From: Clostridia bacterium
Lineage (GTDB): Bacteria; Bacillota_A; Clostridia; Christensenellales; Aristaeellaceae
Reading direction: 5' to 3'
Length of the DNA stretch: 23,414 nucleotides
NCBI GenBank assembly: GCA_017432405.1
Contig: JAFRJF010000224.1
Span: 1-23,414 of the forward strand
Position numbers and translations under genes: made by a program
In this document: in pieces, positions 15,026-23,054 of the stretch
Layout of the letters: every line of letters starts with the position of its first letter
How positions within the stretch are numbered: the stretch's first letter is position 1
The notes under the pieces: generated by a model
The model's database searches: none
Seen by the model: only the letters and a program-made list of their open reading frames with translations
Told to the model about the DNA's origin: nothing

Positions 15026-16246
15026 ATGAGGAGCAACAAGCTGCGCATCTGCGCCCTGATTGTGGCGCTGGCCATGCTGGCCGGTGTTCCGGCGCTGGCC
15101 CAGATTTCCTTCCAGGGCACCGTCGTTTCCAGCAGGACCATCGCCGTCAACGCGCCCTTCGGCGGGATCGTGGACGTGATCGACCTGCGCAAGGGTGACC
15201 CCATACAGGTCGGCGGGCCCGTGGCGACCATAAGGACCACCAAGGTCTTTGCGGAGATGGACGGCACCGTCAGCGGCATCTTCGCCAGGGAGGGCGATCA
15301 GACCGAGGGCATCACCGAGCGCTACGGCGCGGTGATGTACATAGAGCCGGTAAACCGGTATGTGGTGTCCGCCACCACCGAGAAGGCCTACAACAGCAGC
15401 GAGACCCGGTATATCCACATCGGCGAGCGCGTGCACCTGGCCTGCACCAAGGACGGCACCCACGTGGGCACCGCGGTGGTCACCAACGTCGGCGGCGAGT
15501 CATCCTCGGATAACTCCAACTCAGGCGACAGCGGCTCCGGCAGCAGCGCCAGCTACACCTCCTATAAGCTGGAGGTAACCAGCGGCGACTTCTACATGGG
15601 CGAGACCGTGGGCATCTATCGCGACGCGGCCCATTCCTCCGAGAGCCGCATCGGTCGCGGCACGATCCAGCAGAATTCCGCCGTGGCCGTCAAGGGCACC
15701 GGCAGCGTGCTGAAGATGCACGTGCAGGCAGGGGATCACGTGGAGCGCGGCGAGGTGCTGTTTGAGACGGTTGAGGGCGTGTTGGACGGCCTTTACGCCA
15801 TGGATAATACCATCTATTCCCCGATGGACGGCATCGTCGCCACCGTCGACGCGGTGCAGGGCAGCGCGGTTGAGAAGAACGGCAAGCTGATCTCGGTCTT
15901 CCCGCAGGAAGCCCTGCAGATCGCAATCAAGGTCTCTGAGCTTGACCTGAAGGAGATTCACGAGGGCGACAAGGTCTCCATCGAATTTGAATGGGACATG
16001 GACGGCACCCGACAGGTACCGGGCGTGGTTTCCAGCATTTCCCGGGTGGGCGAGGAACAGACCGATAAGACCAGCGACGCCCAATATACCGCCTATGTGG
16101 ACTTTACGCCCGACGATACCGTGCGCCTGGACATGACGGTGAGCGTCTATACCCAGGCCGACAGCACCCAGGAGAACGCGGACTTCGCCGAAGAAGGGGA
16201 AGCCGACGCGTCGGATGAGTTCCCCATTGAGAGCAATCACGATTAA
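15026..16246 (+). CDS. Secreted HlyD-like adaptor with two tandem lipoyl modules
   Basis: 406 residues with a signal peptide ending ALA (about residue 25) and no membrane anchor. Two adaptor modules are visible. The first (about 28-155) has APFGGIVDVIDLRKGDPI and MDGTVSGIFAREGD lipoyl halves plus a barrel-like part. The second (about 205-370) has GSVLKMHVQAGDHVERGEVL and SPMDGIVATVDAVQGSAVEK plus a barrel with LDLKEIHEGDKVSIEF. A Ser/Gly/Asn linker at about 156-178 joins them. No long coiled coil is present. HlyD/MacA-type adaptors bridge a membrane transporter to outer components. The start has GAGGAGG at 15011-15017. It is the second gene in the cluster; its lack of an anchor sets it apart from the second adaptor at 20424. 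Confidence 0.8.
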   Translation: MRSNKLRICALIVALAMLAGVPALAQISFQGTVVSSRTIAVNAPFGGIVDVIDLRKGDPIQVGGPVATIRTTKVFAEMDGTVSGIFAREGDQTEGITERYGAVMYIEPVNRYVVSATTEKAYNSSETRYIHIGERVHLACTKDGTHVGTAVVTNVGGESSSDNSNSGDSGSGSSASYTSYKLEVTSGDFYMGETVGIYRDAAHSSESRIGRGTIQQNSAVAVKGTGSVLKMHVQAGDHVERGEVLFETVEGVLDGLYAMDNTIYSPMDGIVATVDAVQGSAVEKNGKLISVFPQEALQIAIKVSELDLKEIHEGDKVSIEFEWDMDGTRQVPGVVSSISRVGEEQTDKTSDAQYTAYVDFTPDDTVRLDMTVSVYTQADSTQENADFAEEGEADASDEFPIESNHD

Positions 16247-16261
16247 AAGGAGAATTTGGCA

Positions 16262-18553
16262 ATGAAGAAAATTTGCATCCTGCTGGCACTGATCCTGGCG
16301 CTGGCCTGCGTACCCGCATTTGCTGCGGAGGGCGACGCGATCCTGGGCATGTCCAATGAAAGCACGCTCAGCTTCAGCTACTGCTTTTCCATCGGGGATA
16401 CGCTGTATCTCGTCAGCTACGGCACCCTGTATACCTACCACGTGGGCGATTCGGACCTGAAGGAGTACAGCATCGCCGTACCTGAGGATCAGTTCGGGGG
16501 CCTGACCAGCTTTGAATTCGCCACGTCGCCCTTTGCCGCAGACGGCAAGCTCTACGCCCTCAACCTGGTTACGGAGTACGGTCTGAACACGGAGTTCAAG
16601 GGCGCGTACATCACCGAGCTGGCGCTCAATGACAGCGGCGATGCAGCTTCCACCGTGGTTTGCGAGGTGGATTGGAGCGACCTGGTCGAATTCTACGACA
16701 ACAGCTCCTATCCCATCCAGCCCGACATCGTCATCGGCGGCCAGGGGACGGCCTTTGCCCGCTATTATGACAACATGGGCGACTACAAGACCATTTCCAT
16801 TGACCTGGCCACAGGGCTGACCCTTGACGTCGAGGAGCTGAGCGGCGCCTACGTCATCACGCCCTATAAGGATGGGACGATGCTTGCCGAGGTGTACGAT
16901 GGTGAGAGCAATTCATCGGCGCTGCTCACCAGCTATAATCCCACCGACGGCAGCACCGAGACGCTGTGTGAAATTCCCGTCGATAACTACAACCCGCCCC
17001 TCGGCTTGGCCTATGACGCCCAGGCGGATGTCCTGTACTGCGTCAAGTCCGGTGAGATCTGCCCCATTGATCTGCAGACCGGAACCCTCGGCGAGGGCGT
17101 CACTGAGATGCCCCTGGAGGCCTACAGCGGCGCGCCCGGATGCATACTGGACGGCGGCTACTATGCCTTCTGCGGCGAAGGCGCGACGGTTCGCAATCTC
17201 GATCCCCAGCAGAAGGCCCAGACCAAGCTGCGCGTGAACGACAGCTTCTGGAGCGACAGCGTGAATTCCGCCTACTATCGCTTTGCCAACGCCCACGGCG
17301 ATGTCAGCGTGGTGCTGTCCCGCGAATATTCCGAGGTCGAAAACCTCATCGAGAACATGATGAACCGGGATGACCGGGTGGATATCTACGTGCTGGCCAC
17401 CTCCAATTCGGTCTATGAAGCGCTGTTCAACCGCGGCTACCTGATGGAGCTGGACGGCAACGAAAAGGTCAAGGCCCTGGCGGACAGCATGTATCCCGGC
17501 CTTCGCGAGAAGCTCTCCACGGACGGCCACCTGGTGGCGCTTCCGCTCTCCGCCTACGGCTGGGCTGTGGGCATCAACGAACAGGCGCTTGCCAAGCTGG
17601 GCATGAAGCTCGAGGACGTGCCCGACAACTGGTCCGATTTCCTGGATTTCCTGGCGGGCCTGGAGGGCAAGCTGACCGCGGAGAACGGCGTTCACCTGCT
17701 CTATAACGGCTACACCGATTCCGATGTGCGCTACGAGCTGATGAACATGATCCTGGTGGATTACCAGTATTATGTGAACGCTACCGACCCCGATATGGGC
17801 TATGACAACCCGCTGGTGCACGAGCTGCTGGAGAAGCTGGAGAAGATCGACTTTACGGCGCTGGGCTGCCCCTCGGACATGGAGGATCAGACCTTCGAGC
17901 TGGATGCGTATGATGAGGAATCGGTGCTGATGTCCTGCAGCACGGGCTGCAATATCGGCAACTTCTACAGCCAGTTTACCCCCGTGCTGATGCACGTGAC
18001 GAAGGATGCCCCCAGCTACCTGGTGCTGGATACCACGGTTCTGGTCATCAACCCCTTCACCAAGAACGCGGACGCGGCGCTGGCCTTCGCCGGCGAGGTG
18101 GTGGACAACCTGACTACCCAGACGCGCTACAGCATCATCCCCGACCTGAACGACCCGATTCGCGGCGACCAGAACCAGGCGACGCTGGACGAGCTGAAGG
18201 AAGAGCTGAACGCGCTGCGCAGCGAATACGAGAGCGCGCCCGCCGAGGAAAAGCAGAGCCTTGAGCTGGACGTGCAGGAGGCGGAGAAGACCGTAGAGTA
18301 TGCCGAGGCCAACAACTGGGATGTCTCGCCCACGGAGCTGGAATGGTATCGCGCCCACGACGACAACATCATCGTCTCCATCTACAACTGGCTGTACCCC
18401 GATACGTCCTCCGAAGAAGAGGACAGCGGCATCAGCCAGGCGGCAGAGGCGGAGGACCTGATGGACCAGTACCTGAACGGGCAGATCAGCCTGAACGACA
18501 TGCTTTCCGGAATCGACAGGAAGGTACAGATGCGGCGCCTGGAGGGCAACTGA
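16262..18553 (+). CDS. Beta-propeller-like domain fused to an extracellular solute-binding protein
   Basis: 763 residues. A signal peptide (1-21, PAFA) is followed by about 300 residues of repeated beta-strand units (e.g. GDTLYLVSYGTLYTYHVGD, DGKLYALN, ADVLYCV, YYAFCGEG) that look like a propeller. From about 322 to the end is a solute-binding protein of the sugar-transporter (family 1) type, with segments such as RVDIYVLATSNSVYEALFNR and LVALPLSAYGWAVGINEQAL. The C-terminus contains a helical insertion (about 640-685). C16 in the signal peptide is preceded by ALA, not a good lipobox, so lipid anchoring is doubtful. The start ATG 16262 has AAGGAG at 16247-16252. It precedes two matching permease genes, so it should deliver a ligand to them. 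Ligand unknown. Confidence 0.82.
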   Translation: MKKICILLALILALACVPAFAAEGDAILGMSNESTLSFSYCFSIGDTLYLVSYGTLYTYHVGDSDLKEYSIAVPEDQFGGLTSFEFATSPFAADGKLYALNLVTEYGLNTEFKGAYITELALNDSGDAASTVVCEVDWSDLVEFYDNSSYPIQPDIVIGGQGTAFARYYDNMGDYKTISIDLATGLTLDVEELSGAYVITPYKDGTMLAEVYDGESNSSALLTSYNPTDGSTETLCEIPVDNYNPPLGLAYDAQADVLYCVKSGEICPIDLQTGTLGEGVTEMPLEAYSGAPGCILDGGYYAFCGEGATVRNLDPQQKAQTKLRVNDSFWSDSVNSAYYRFANAHGDVSVVLSREYSEVENLIENMMNRDDRVDIYVLATSNSVYEALFNRGYLMELDGNEKVKALADSMYPGLREKLSTDGHLVALPLSAYGWAVGINEQALAKLGMKLEDVPDNWSDFLDFLAGLEGKLTAENGVHLLYNGYTDSDVRYELMNMILVDYQYYVNATDPDMGYDNPLVHELLEKLEKIDFTALGCPSDMEDQTFELDAYDEESVLMSCSTGCNIGNFYSQFTPVLMHVTKDAPSYLVLDTTVLVINPFTKNADAALAFAGEVVDNLTTQTRYSIIPDLNDPIRGDQNQATLDELKEELNALRSEYESAPAEEKQSLELDVQEAEKTVEYAEANNWDVSPTELEWYRAHDDNIIVSIYNWLYPDTSSEEEDSGISQAAEAEDLMDQYLNGQISLNDMLSGIDRKVQMRRLEGN

Positions 18554-18587
18554 CGCTCTGTAATTACAAGAAAAATAAACTCCATCG

Positions 18588-18619
18588 CGGCGGGGATGGG
18601 TGCAAACCCGTTCCCGCCG
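18588..18619 (+). promoter_or_regulatory. Intercistronic RNA hairpin with GNRA tetraloop
   Basis: 14-bp stem (18588-18601 with 18606-18619, including two G-U pairs) capped by GCAA. There is no T-run after it, and the ribosome binding site of the next gene begins 6 bases later. Its position between binding-protein and permease genes suggests mRNA stabilisation of the upstream message or partial attenuation. Confidence 0.6.
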
Positions 18620-18635
18620 GTCATGGGAGGACAAT

Positions 18636-19490
18636 GTGTTTATTCGCAAGAAATCCGTTTGGCTGTTCCTGGCGCCCGGGCTGCTTGGGCTGATGCTGTT
18701 CTATGTGATTCCGTTTATCGGCGGAATCTATTACAGCCTGACAGATGGCACCTATCGCAACGCCTTTGTGGGCATGGCCAACTACGTGGGCATGTGGCGA
18801 AACCAGATGTTCCTGCTGGGGCTTAAAAACACCCTCGAACTGTCGCTGATTTGCGCGCCGCTGGTGTGGGTGCTGTCCTTCGCCATCGCCTCCCTGTTGA
18901 ACCGGCTGCGGCCCAAGGGCGCTTTTTTTCGCAACAGCGTGCTGCTGCCGTATCTGATGCCGTCCTCGGCCATGCTGCTGTTCTGGCTGGTGATATTCGA
19001 TTTCGGCGGCGTGATCAATCGCGTGGTGACGGCGCTGGGCTACGATCGGGTCATGTGGCTGCAGGGCAGCCAGATGCGCGTGCCCATCATACTGCTGTTC
19101 ATGTGGAAGAACCTGGGCTTTGCGGTGATCATCTTCCTGTCGGCCATCCAGGCCGTTCCCCAGCCGCTGTATGAATACGCCACGCTGGAGGGAGCCGGCT
19201 TCCTGCGGCAGACCTTCGGCATCACGCTGCCGATGATCGTGCCGACGGCCTTCCTGGTGATCATACTGGAATGGATCAATGCCTTCAAGATCTTCAAGGA
19301 AGTGTACTTTATCAGCGGCGCCTATCCTGATGAATCGGTCTATACCCTTCAGCACTATATGAACAACATGTACAACAAGCTGAATTACCAGAACGTGACC
19401 ACTGCGGCCTACAGCTTCGCGCTGATCGTGTTCGCGCTGTTTGGTGTGCTGTTTTTCACCCAGCGTCGGTTGCTGAAGCGGCTGAGCTGA
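18636..19490 (+). CDS. ABC importer permease, MalF-type
   Basis: 284 residues with about six membrane segments. Early sequence WLFLAPGLLGLMLFYVIPFI is typical of sugar-type importer permeases. The EAA loop that docks the ATPase reads EYATLEGAGFLRQTFGITLP. It would form a heterodimer with the next gene product. The start is GTG 18636, with GGGAGG (18625-18630) five bases upstream; an overlapping ATG at 18634 is out of frame. The compact N-terminus lacks the extra segment of E. coli MalF, as is usual for UgpA/LacF-like proteins. No ATPase gene is adjacent; importers of this class in Firmicutes often use a shared MsmX-type ATPase. Confidence 0.92.
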   Translation: MFIRKKSVWLFLAPGLLGLMLFYVIPFIGGIYYSLTDGTYRNAFVGMANYVGMWRNQMFLLGLKNTLELSLICAPLVWVLSFAIASLLNRLRPKGAFFRNSVLLPYLMPSSAMLLFWLVIFDFGGVINRVVTALGYDRVMWLQGSQMRVPIILLFMWKNLGFAVIIFLSAIQAVPQPLYEYATLEGAGFLRQTFGITLPMIVPTAFLVIILEWINAFKIFKEVYFISGAYPDESVYTLQHYMNNMYNKLNYQNVTTAAYSFALIVFALFGVLFFTQRRLLKRLS

Positions 19491-19506
19491 AGCGGGGGTG
19501 CTGGAT

Positions 19507-20379
19507 ATGGAAAAGATCAGGGTACGCCAGGTCGGCGGTGGGAAGCTGTTCACTCGGACGGTGCTGGGGCTGCTGGCGGTCGTCATGCTGGTGCCGGTGG
19601 TGGTGACCTTCCTGTATTCCTTCTGCTCGCCCGACGAGATCGGCGCGTTCATGAAGACTCGCGGCAACTATGATACCGCCGCGTGGATGGAGGTCAAGCT
19701 GTCGCCGAAGGTATTCTCGCTGAGCCAGTATTACAACATACTGGTCCAGGATATGTCCATACTGCGCATGTTCGTCAATTCGGTCATCTACGCGGTGATG
19801 ATACTGCTGGGGCAGGCCGCGGTGGTTCCGATGATGGCCTACGCGCTGAGCCGCTTCCGGTTCAGGGGCCGCGAGACCATATTCTTCGGCATCATCATGC
19901 TGATGCTGCTGCCGTTCCAGGTGACGATGGTGCCGAACGTGCTGACGCTGCGGACCGTCGGACTGCTGAACACGGTCTGGGCGGTGATCATACCGATGTG
20001 GTTTTCGCCGTTTTACATCTTTCTGATTCGCCAGTTCATGCTGGGCCTGCCCAACGAGCTGCTGGAGGCAGCCCAGATGGACGGCGCGGGAACGCTGCGC
20101 TGCTACGGCTACGTGGTGGTTCCGGTGTGCCGCCCGGTAATCGGCGCGGCGGTGGCGCTGTCCTTCGCCGACTGCTGGAACCTGGTGGAGCAGCCCATGA
20201 CCTATCTCAGCCAGCGCACGGACCTGTATCCGCTGTCGGTGGAATTCAACCGGCTGGCGGGGTCCAACGCCAAGATTGTATTTGCCGGCGCGGCGCTGTA
20301 CATATTGCCGGCGCTGTTCATATACCTGTATTTCCTGGACGATATACTGTCGGGCGTGCAGCTGACGGAGCTGAAATAG
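19507..20379 (+). CDS. ABC importer permease, MalG-type
   Basis: 290 residues, about six membrane segments, partner of the preceding permease. The EAA loop reads LLEAAQMDGAGTLRCYGYVVVP, close to the family consensus EAAxxDGA. An extracytoplasmic loop between the first two membrane segments (about residues 40-85) carries SPDEIGAF and is somewhat long. The ATG at 19507 is preferred over GTG 19498 because the G-rich ribosome binding site overlaps the latter. It lies 16 bases after the MalF-type gene. Together with the binding protein it makes a complete importer except for the ATPase. Confidence 0.92.
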   Translation: MEKIRVRQVGGGKLFTRTVLGLLAVVMLVPVVVTFLYSFCSPDEIGAFMKTRGNYDTAAWMEVKLSPKVFSLSQYYNILVQDMSILRMFVNSVIYAVMILLGQAAVVPMMAYALSRFRFRGRETIFFGIIMLMLLPFQVTMVPNVLTLRTVGLLNTVWAVIIPMWFSPFYIFLIRQFMLGLPNELLEAAQMDGAGTLRCYGYVVVPVCRPVIGAAVALSFADCWNLVEQPMTYLSQRTDLYPLSVEFNRLAGSNAKIVFAGAALYILPALFIYLYFLDDILSGVQLTELK

Positions 20380-20423
20380 CGCGCCGGGCTTGGGCGCATT
20401 GAATGACAGAGAGGGTATCTGCG

Positions 20424-21782
20424 ATGAATTTGAAGAAATTTGCCATAAGGGGCATCATTTTCCTGGCGGTTTTCGTGGCGCTTTGCATGTTCTTTTCCGG
20501 CACCGTGCGCACGATCACCACGCCAAAGGTGCGGCTGTTTACGCCCAAGAAGGGCAAGCTGGAGGAGCGGATCAAGCTCTCCTGCAAGCCGGCCTTCCCC
20601 AATGCGGAACCGGTGAGCTTCGGCCTGAGCGACGGCATCACGCTGAGCATCGTCAAGGTCAATTCCCGCGCGGGCTATACGGTCACGGCCGGCGAGGTCA
20701 TCGTCGAGGCGAAGGTTGCTGATTTTGACTCGAAATACAAGCAGTACCAGTCGGATTACGATGCCGCCGCGGCGCAGCTGCTCTCCATAGAGAGCAAGAA
20801 CCGCAAGACCCGTATCACCCAGCGGGACCAGGCCTATGCCGACGCCTATTACGGCATGCAGTCGGCCCGCCACGACATGGTGGACAAGGAGATCGAGATG
20901 GATACCCTGCTCTCCCGTGAAAAGTTGGAGCGGACGAAGACAGGCTATCCAGAGGGAGCCAGCGATGCACTCAAGAAGGCCATCGACGCCTGGCGCAGCG
21001 CCAGCGAGGTCCTCGATAAGGCCCAGGCTGAAATGGACGACGTCTCCCGCTACAACATCGACGAGACCGTGTGGGCCTACATCACCGAGCGCAAGGAGCA
21101 GCAGGAGAAGCTGGAGGAGGCTGAGAAGGGCCTGCGGACCCTGGTGGCGCTCAACGACAACGCCAAGGCCATCGTCGCGCCCCACGACGGCTACCTGGCC
21201 GAGATGAAGGTCAACGTGGGGGACAGCTATGACGGCACCCAGGAGATGTTCACCATCACGCCCGAGGACGCGCTGCCCACCTTGCGGGCGGACCTGAGCA
21301 ATGTGTCGCGCACCGTCACCGAGGGCATGAACGTGTCCATGGAAAACAATACGGGCATCTCCAGCAAGGTCGTCGGCATAGGCACCGATGCCGAAAACAA
21401 GAAATATGCCGACATCGAAATGACGCGGGAGATCATCAACGCCGTGGGCAGCGTCTACAGCATCATGGAAAACGGCACGAACATGGTGCTGGTCTACAAC
21501 GCCAGGGAATCCACCACGCTGCTGGATACCAATGTGGTGCGCGGCTCCAATCCCGAATACTTTGTCTATGTCGCCAAGCGCAACGAGGGCGCCTTTGCCG
21601 GCGACACCTACAAGGTCGAAGAAAAAAAGGTCAAGGTCCTCGCCATGACCGCAGAGAAGGTTTCCGTGCAGGACGACCTGTCGGCATACGTGCTCGCCTA
21701 TGGCGAGGATCGCACCATAGGCAACGGCGATACCGTGATGGAGTATGTGCAGGCTTCCGGGGACGACGAGGATACAGAGTGA
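20424..21782 (+). CDS. Membrane-anchored HlyD/MacA-like adaptor with coiled-coil hairpin
   Basis: 452 residues. A single N-terminal membrane segment (about 7-25) is followed by a first lipoyl half (GYTVTAGEVIVEAKV, about 85-98). A long charged helical hairpin (about 100-245) is rich in K/E/Q heptads, and the second lipoyl half is IVAPHDGYLAEMKVNVGDSY (about 249-270). Beta-barrel and membrane-proximal domains follow to the end. This is the canonical order of periplasmic adaptor (membrane fusion) proteins of MacAB/HlyD systems. The start ATG 20424 has AGAGGG about 9 bases upstream; ATG 20403 is an alternative. It directly precedes a MacB-like permease, the usual macA-macB order, and should be its partner. 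Confidence 0.85.
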   Translation: MNLKKFAIRGIIFLAVFVALCMFFSGTVRTITTPKVRLFTPKKGKLEERIKLSCKPAFPNAEPVSFGLSDGITLSIVKVNSRAGYTVTAGEVIVEAKVADFDSKYKQYQSDYDAAAAQLLSIESKNRKTRITQRDQAYADAYYGMQSARHDMVDKEIEMDTLLSREKLERTKTGYPEGASDALKKAIDAWRSASEVLDKAQAEMDDVSRYNIDETVWAYITERKEQQEKLEEAEKGLRTLVALNDNAKAIVAPHDGYLAEMKVNVGDSYDGTQEMFTITPEDALPTLRADLSNVSRTVTEGMNVSMENNTGISSKVVGIGTDAENKKYADIEMTREIINAVGSVYSIMENGTNMVLVYNARESTTLLDTNVVRGSNPEYFVYVAKRNEGAFAGDTYKVEEKKVKVLAMTAEKVSVQDDLSAYVLAYGEDRTIGNGDTVMEYVQASGDDEDTE

Positions 21783-21800
21783 CGATCGGGGGCGCGTAAC

Positions 21801-22973
21801 ATGGAATATCGCAGGCGCATTTTGCCCTGGATACTGATGATCCTGGGCGCGGTGATGGCGCTGTCGGCAATGCTCATGCTGCTTCAAACCCCCAACGTGC
21901 TGCAATACACGACGCTGGCCCCGGAAGCGGGGGAGGCCAACGCGACCATCAACGATACGCTGGACAAGGCCGGGGAGGTCATTGAGGCGCAGCGCTCCAA
22001 TTTCAGGGCGATGGCGCTGGGCGGCGGAACCGGCCGCATCAGGGTGAGCTCGGAGATGGGCTCCGCCGAAGTCAACCTCATCGCCATGGACGAGGGCTGG
22101 CTGGAGGTCTATCCGCGCTTTATAAAGCAGGGCCGGCGCATCAGCGAGCTCGAGCTGCAGCACGGCACGGCTGTGATCATGCTGGACGAGGACCTCGTGG
22201 TCAAGCTGTTCGGCTCGGCGCTGCCGGAGGAGGCCACCGTGGAGCTGAACAACGTGAGATTCCGCGTGGTCGGCACCCTCAGGCACGCCGGCAGCGTGTT
22301 CGGCGGTCGGGGCGTGGGCGACGCCGTGAGCTACGACGTCTATATCCCGCTAAGGGCTGCAATAACGAACAATATCGCCCTTGAGACGCTGACGCTCTCC
22401 GCCAGGCCCCGCGGCGGCTCGGGCTGGGCCAATACCTTTCTGGCAGGGGTGAAGCAGTGGACGGCGGACGGCCATCTGATCGACCTGAACAAGGAGGTCA
22501 TGCGCCGCACGATGCTGCCGAGGCTGCTGCTGCTGATCGTGGGCCTCTACGCGCTGTTCGGCCTGTTCATCCGCGTGACGGACCGGGTCATGGGTTGGTT
22601 TGAGGGCTACAGGCAAGCACTGAAGCAGCATTACTTCAAGGAGCTCATTCCCCACCTTCTGGGCATCGTGGCGCTGACGCTGGCCTGCTATGGCGCTTTG
22701 ATCGGGCTGGCCTGGCTGCTGCTTTCTTTCTCGGTGCAGCCGGTGTACACCTTCACTGAGTGGGTGCCCGAGAACTTCGTGGAATGGTCCTCCATCACCA
22801 GGGTCTTCTGGAACCTGGTTTCCGCTTCGGCGGGCCTGGTGCGCGTCGCCACCCGTGAGCTTCGCATCGTGGAATTCTGGGGCGCGCTGCTGCGCTGGGG
22901 CGTGATCCTGATCCTGCTCGGCGCGGCGCTGCTGCCGAAGACATGGGGCAGGCGAGGAAAGGCAGTCGGGTAG
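21801..22973 (+). CDS. MacB/FtsX-like ABC permease without ATPase domain
   Basis: 390 residues. The first membrane segment (about 9-28) is followed by a large extracytoplasmic domain (about 30-230) resembling the MacB periplasmic core: the segment with GRRISE, VIMLDEDLVVKLFG and NNVRFRVVGTLRHAG. Three further hydrophobic segments lie at about 236-256, 283-308 and 360-378. One-plus-three topology is that of MacB-type permeases, which use ATP to drive adaptor-linked export or signalling across the membrane. The loop between the last two segments (about 310-357) is longer than usual. No LolD/MacB ATPase is encoded in the window. It starts 18 bases after the adaptor gene and is the last gene of the cluster. 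Confidence 0.75.
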   Translation: MEYRRRILPWILMILGAVMALSAMLMLLQTPNVLQYTTLAPEAGEANATINDTLDKAGEVIEAQRSNFRAMALGGGTGRIRVSSEMGSAEVNLIAMDEGWLEVYPRFIKQGRRISELELQHGTAVIMLDEDLVVKLFGSALPEEATVELNNVRFRVVGTLRHAGSVFGGRGVGDAVSYDVYIPLRAAITNNIALETLTLSARPRGGSGWANTFLAGVKQWTADGHLIDLNKEVMRRTMLPRLLLLIVGLYALFGLFIRVTDRVMGWFEGYRQALKQHYFKELIPHLLGIVALTLACYGALIGLAWLLLSFSVQPVYTFTEWVPENFVEWSSITRVFWNLVSASAGLVRVATRELRIVEFWGALLRWGVILILLGAALLPKTWGRRGKAVG

Positions 22974-23004
22974 GCAGGTAAATACTGCAGAATGGACACG
23001 CAGA

Positions 23005-23051
23005 CAAACGCCAAGGGCCCGGATCGTTTCGATCCGGGCCCTTGGCGTTTG
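23005..23051. terminator. Strong hairpin closing the transport cluster, shared with the MATE gene
   Basis: Perfect 22-bp stem (23005-23026 with 23030-23051), 3-nt loop, GC-rich core and A/T-rich base. The + gene ends 31 bases before it and the - gene stops 3 bases after it, so it can serve both directions. Confidence 0.85.
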
Positions 23052-23054
23052 TTA

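Noticed and set aside
16913..18649. 578-codon open frame on the - strand
   Set aside because: Shadow of the propeller/binding-protein gene; no motif and a composition typical of antisense frames.
20202..22286. 694-codon open frame on the - strand
   Set aside because: It lies opposite well-supported genes (permease, adaptor, MacB-like permease). Its His/Gly/Val/Leu-rich composition is that of a complement of GC-rich coding DNA, and no domain is seen.
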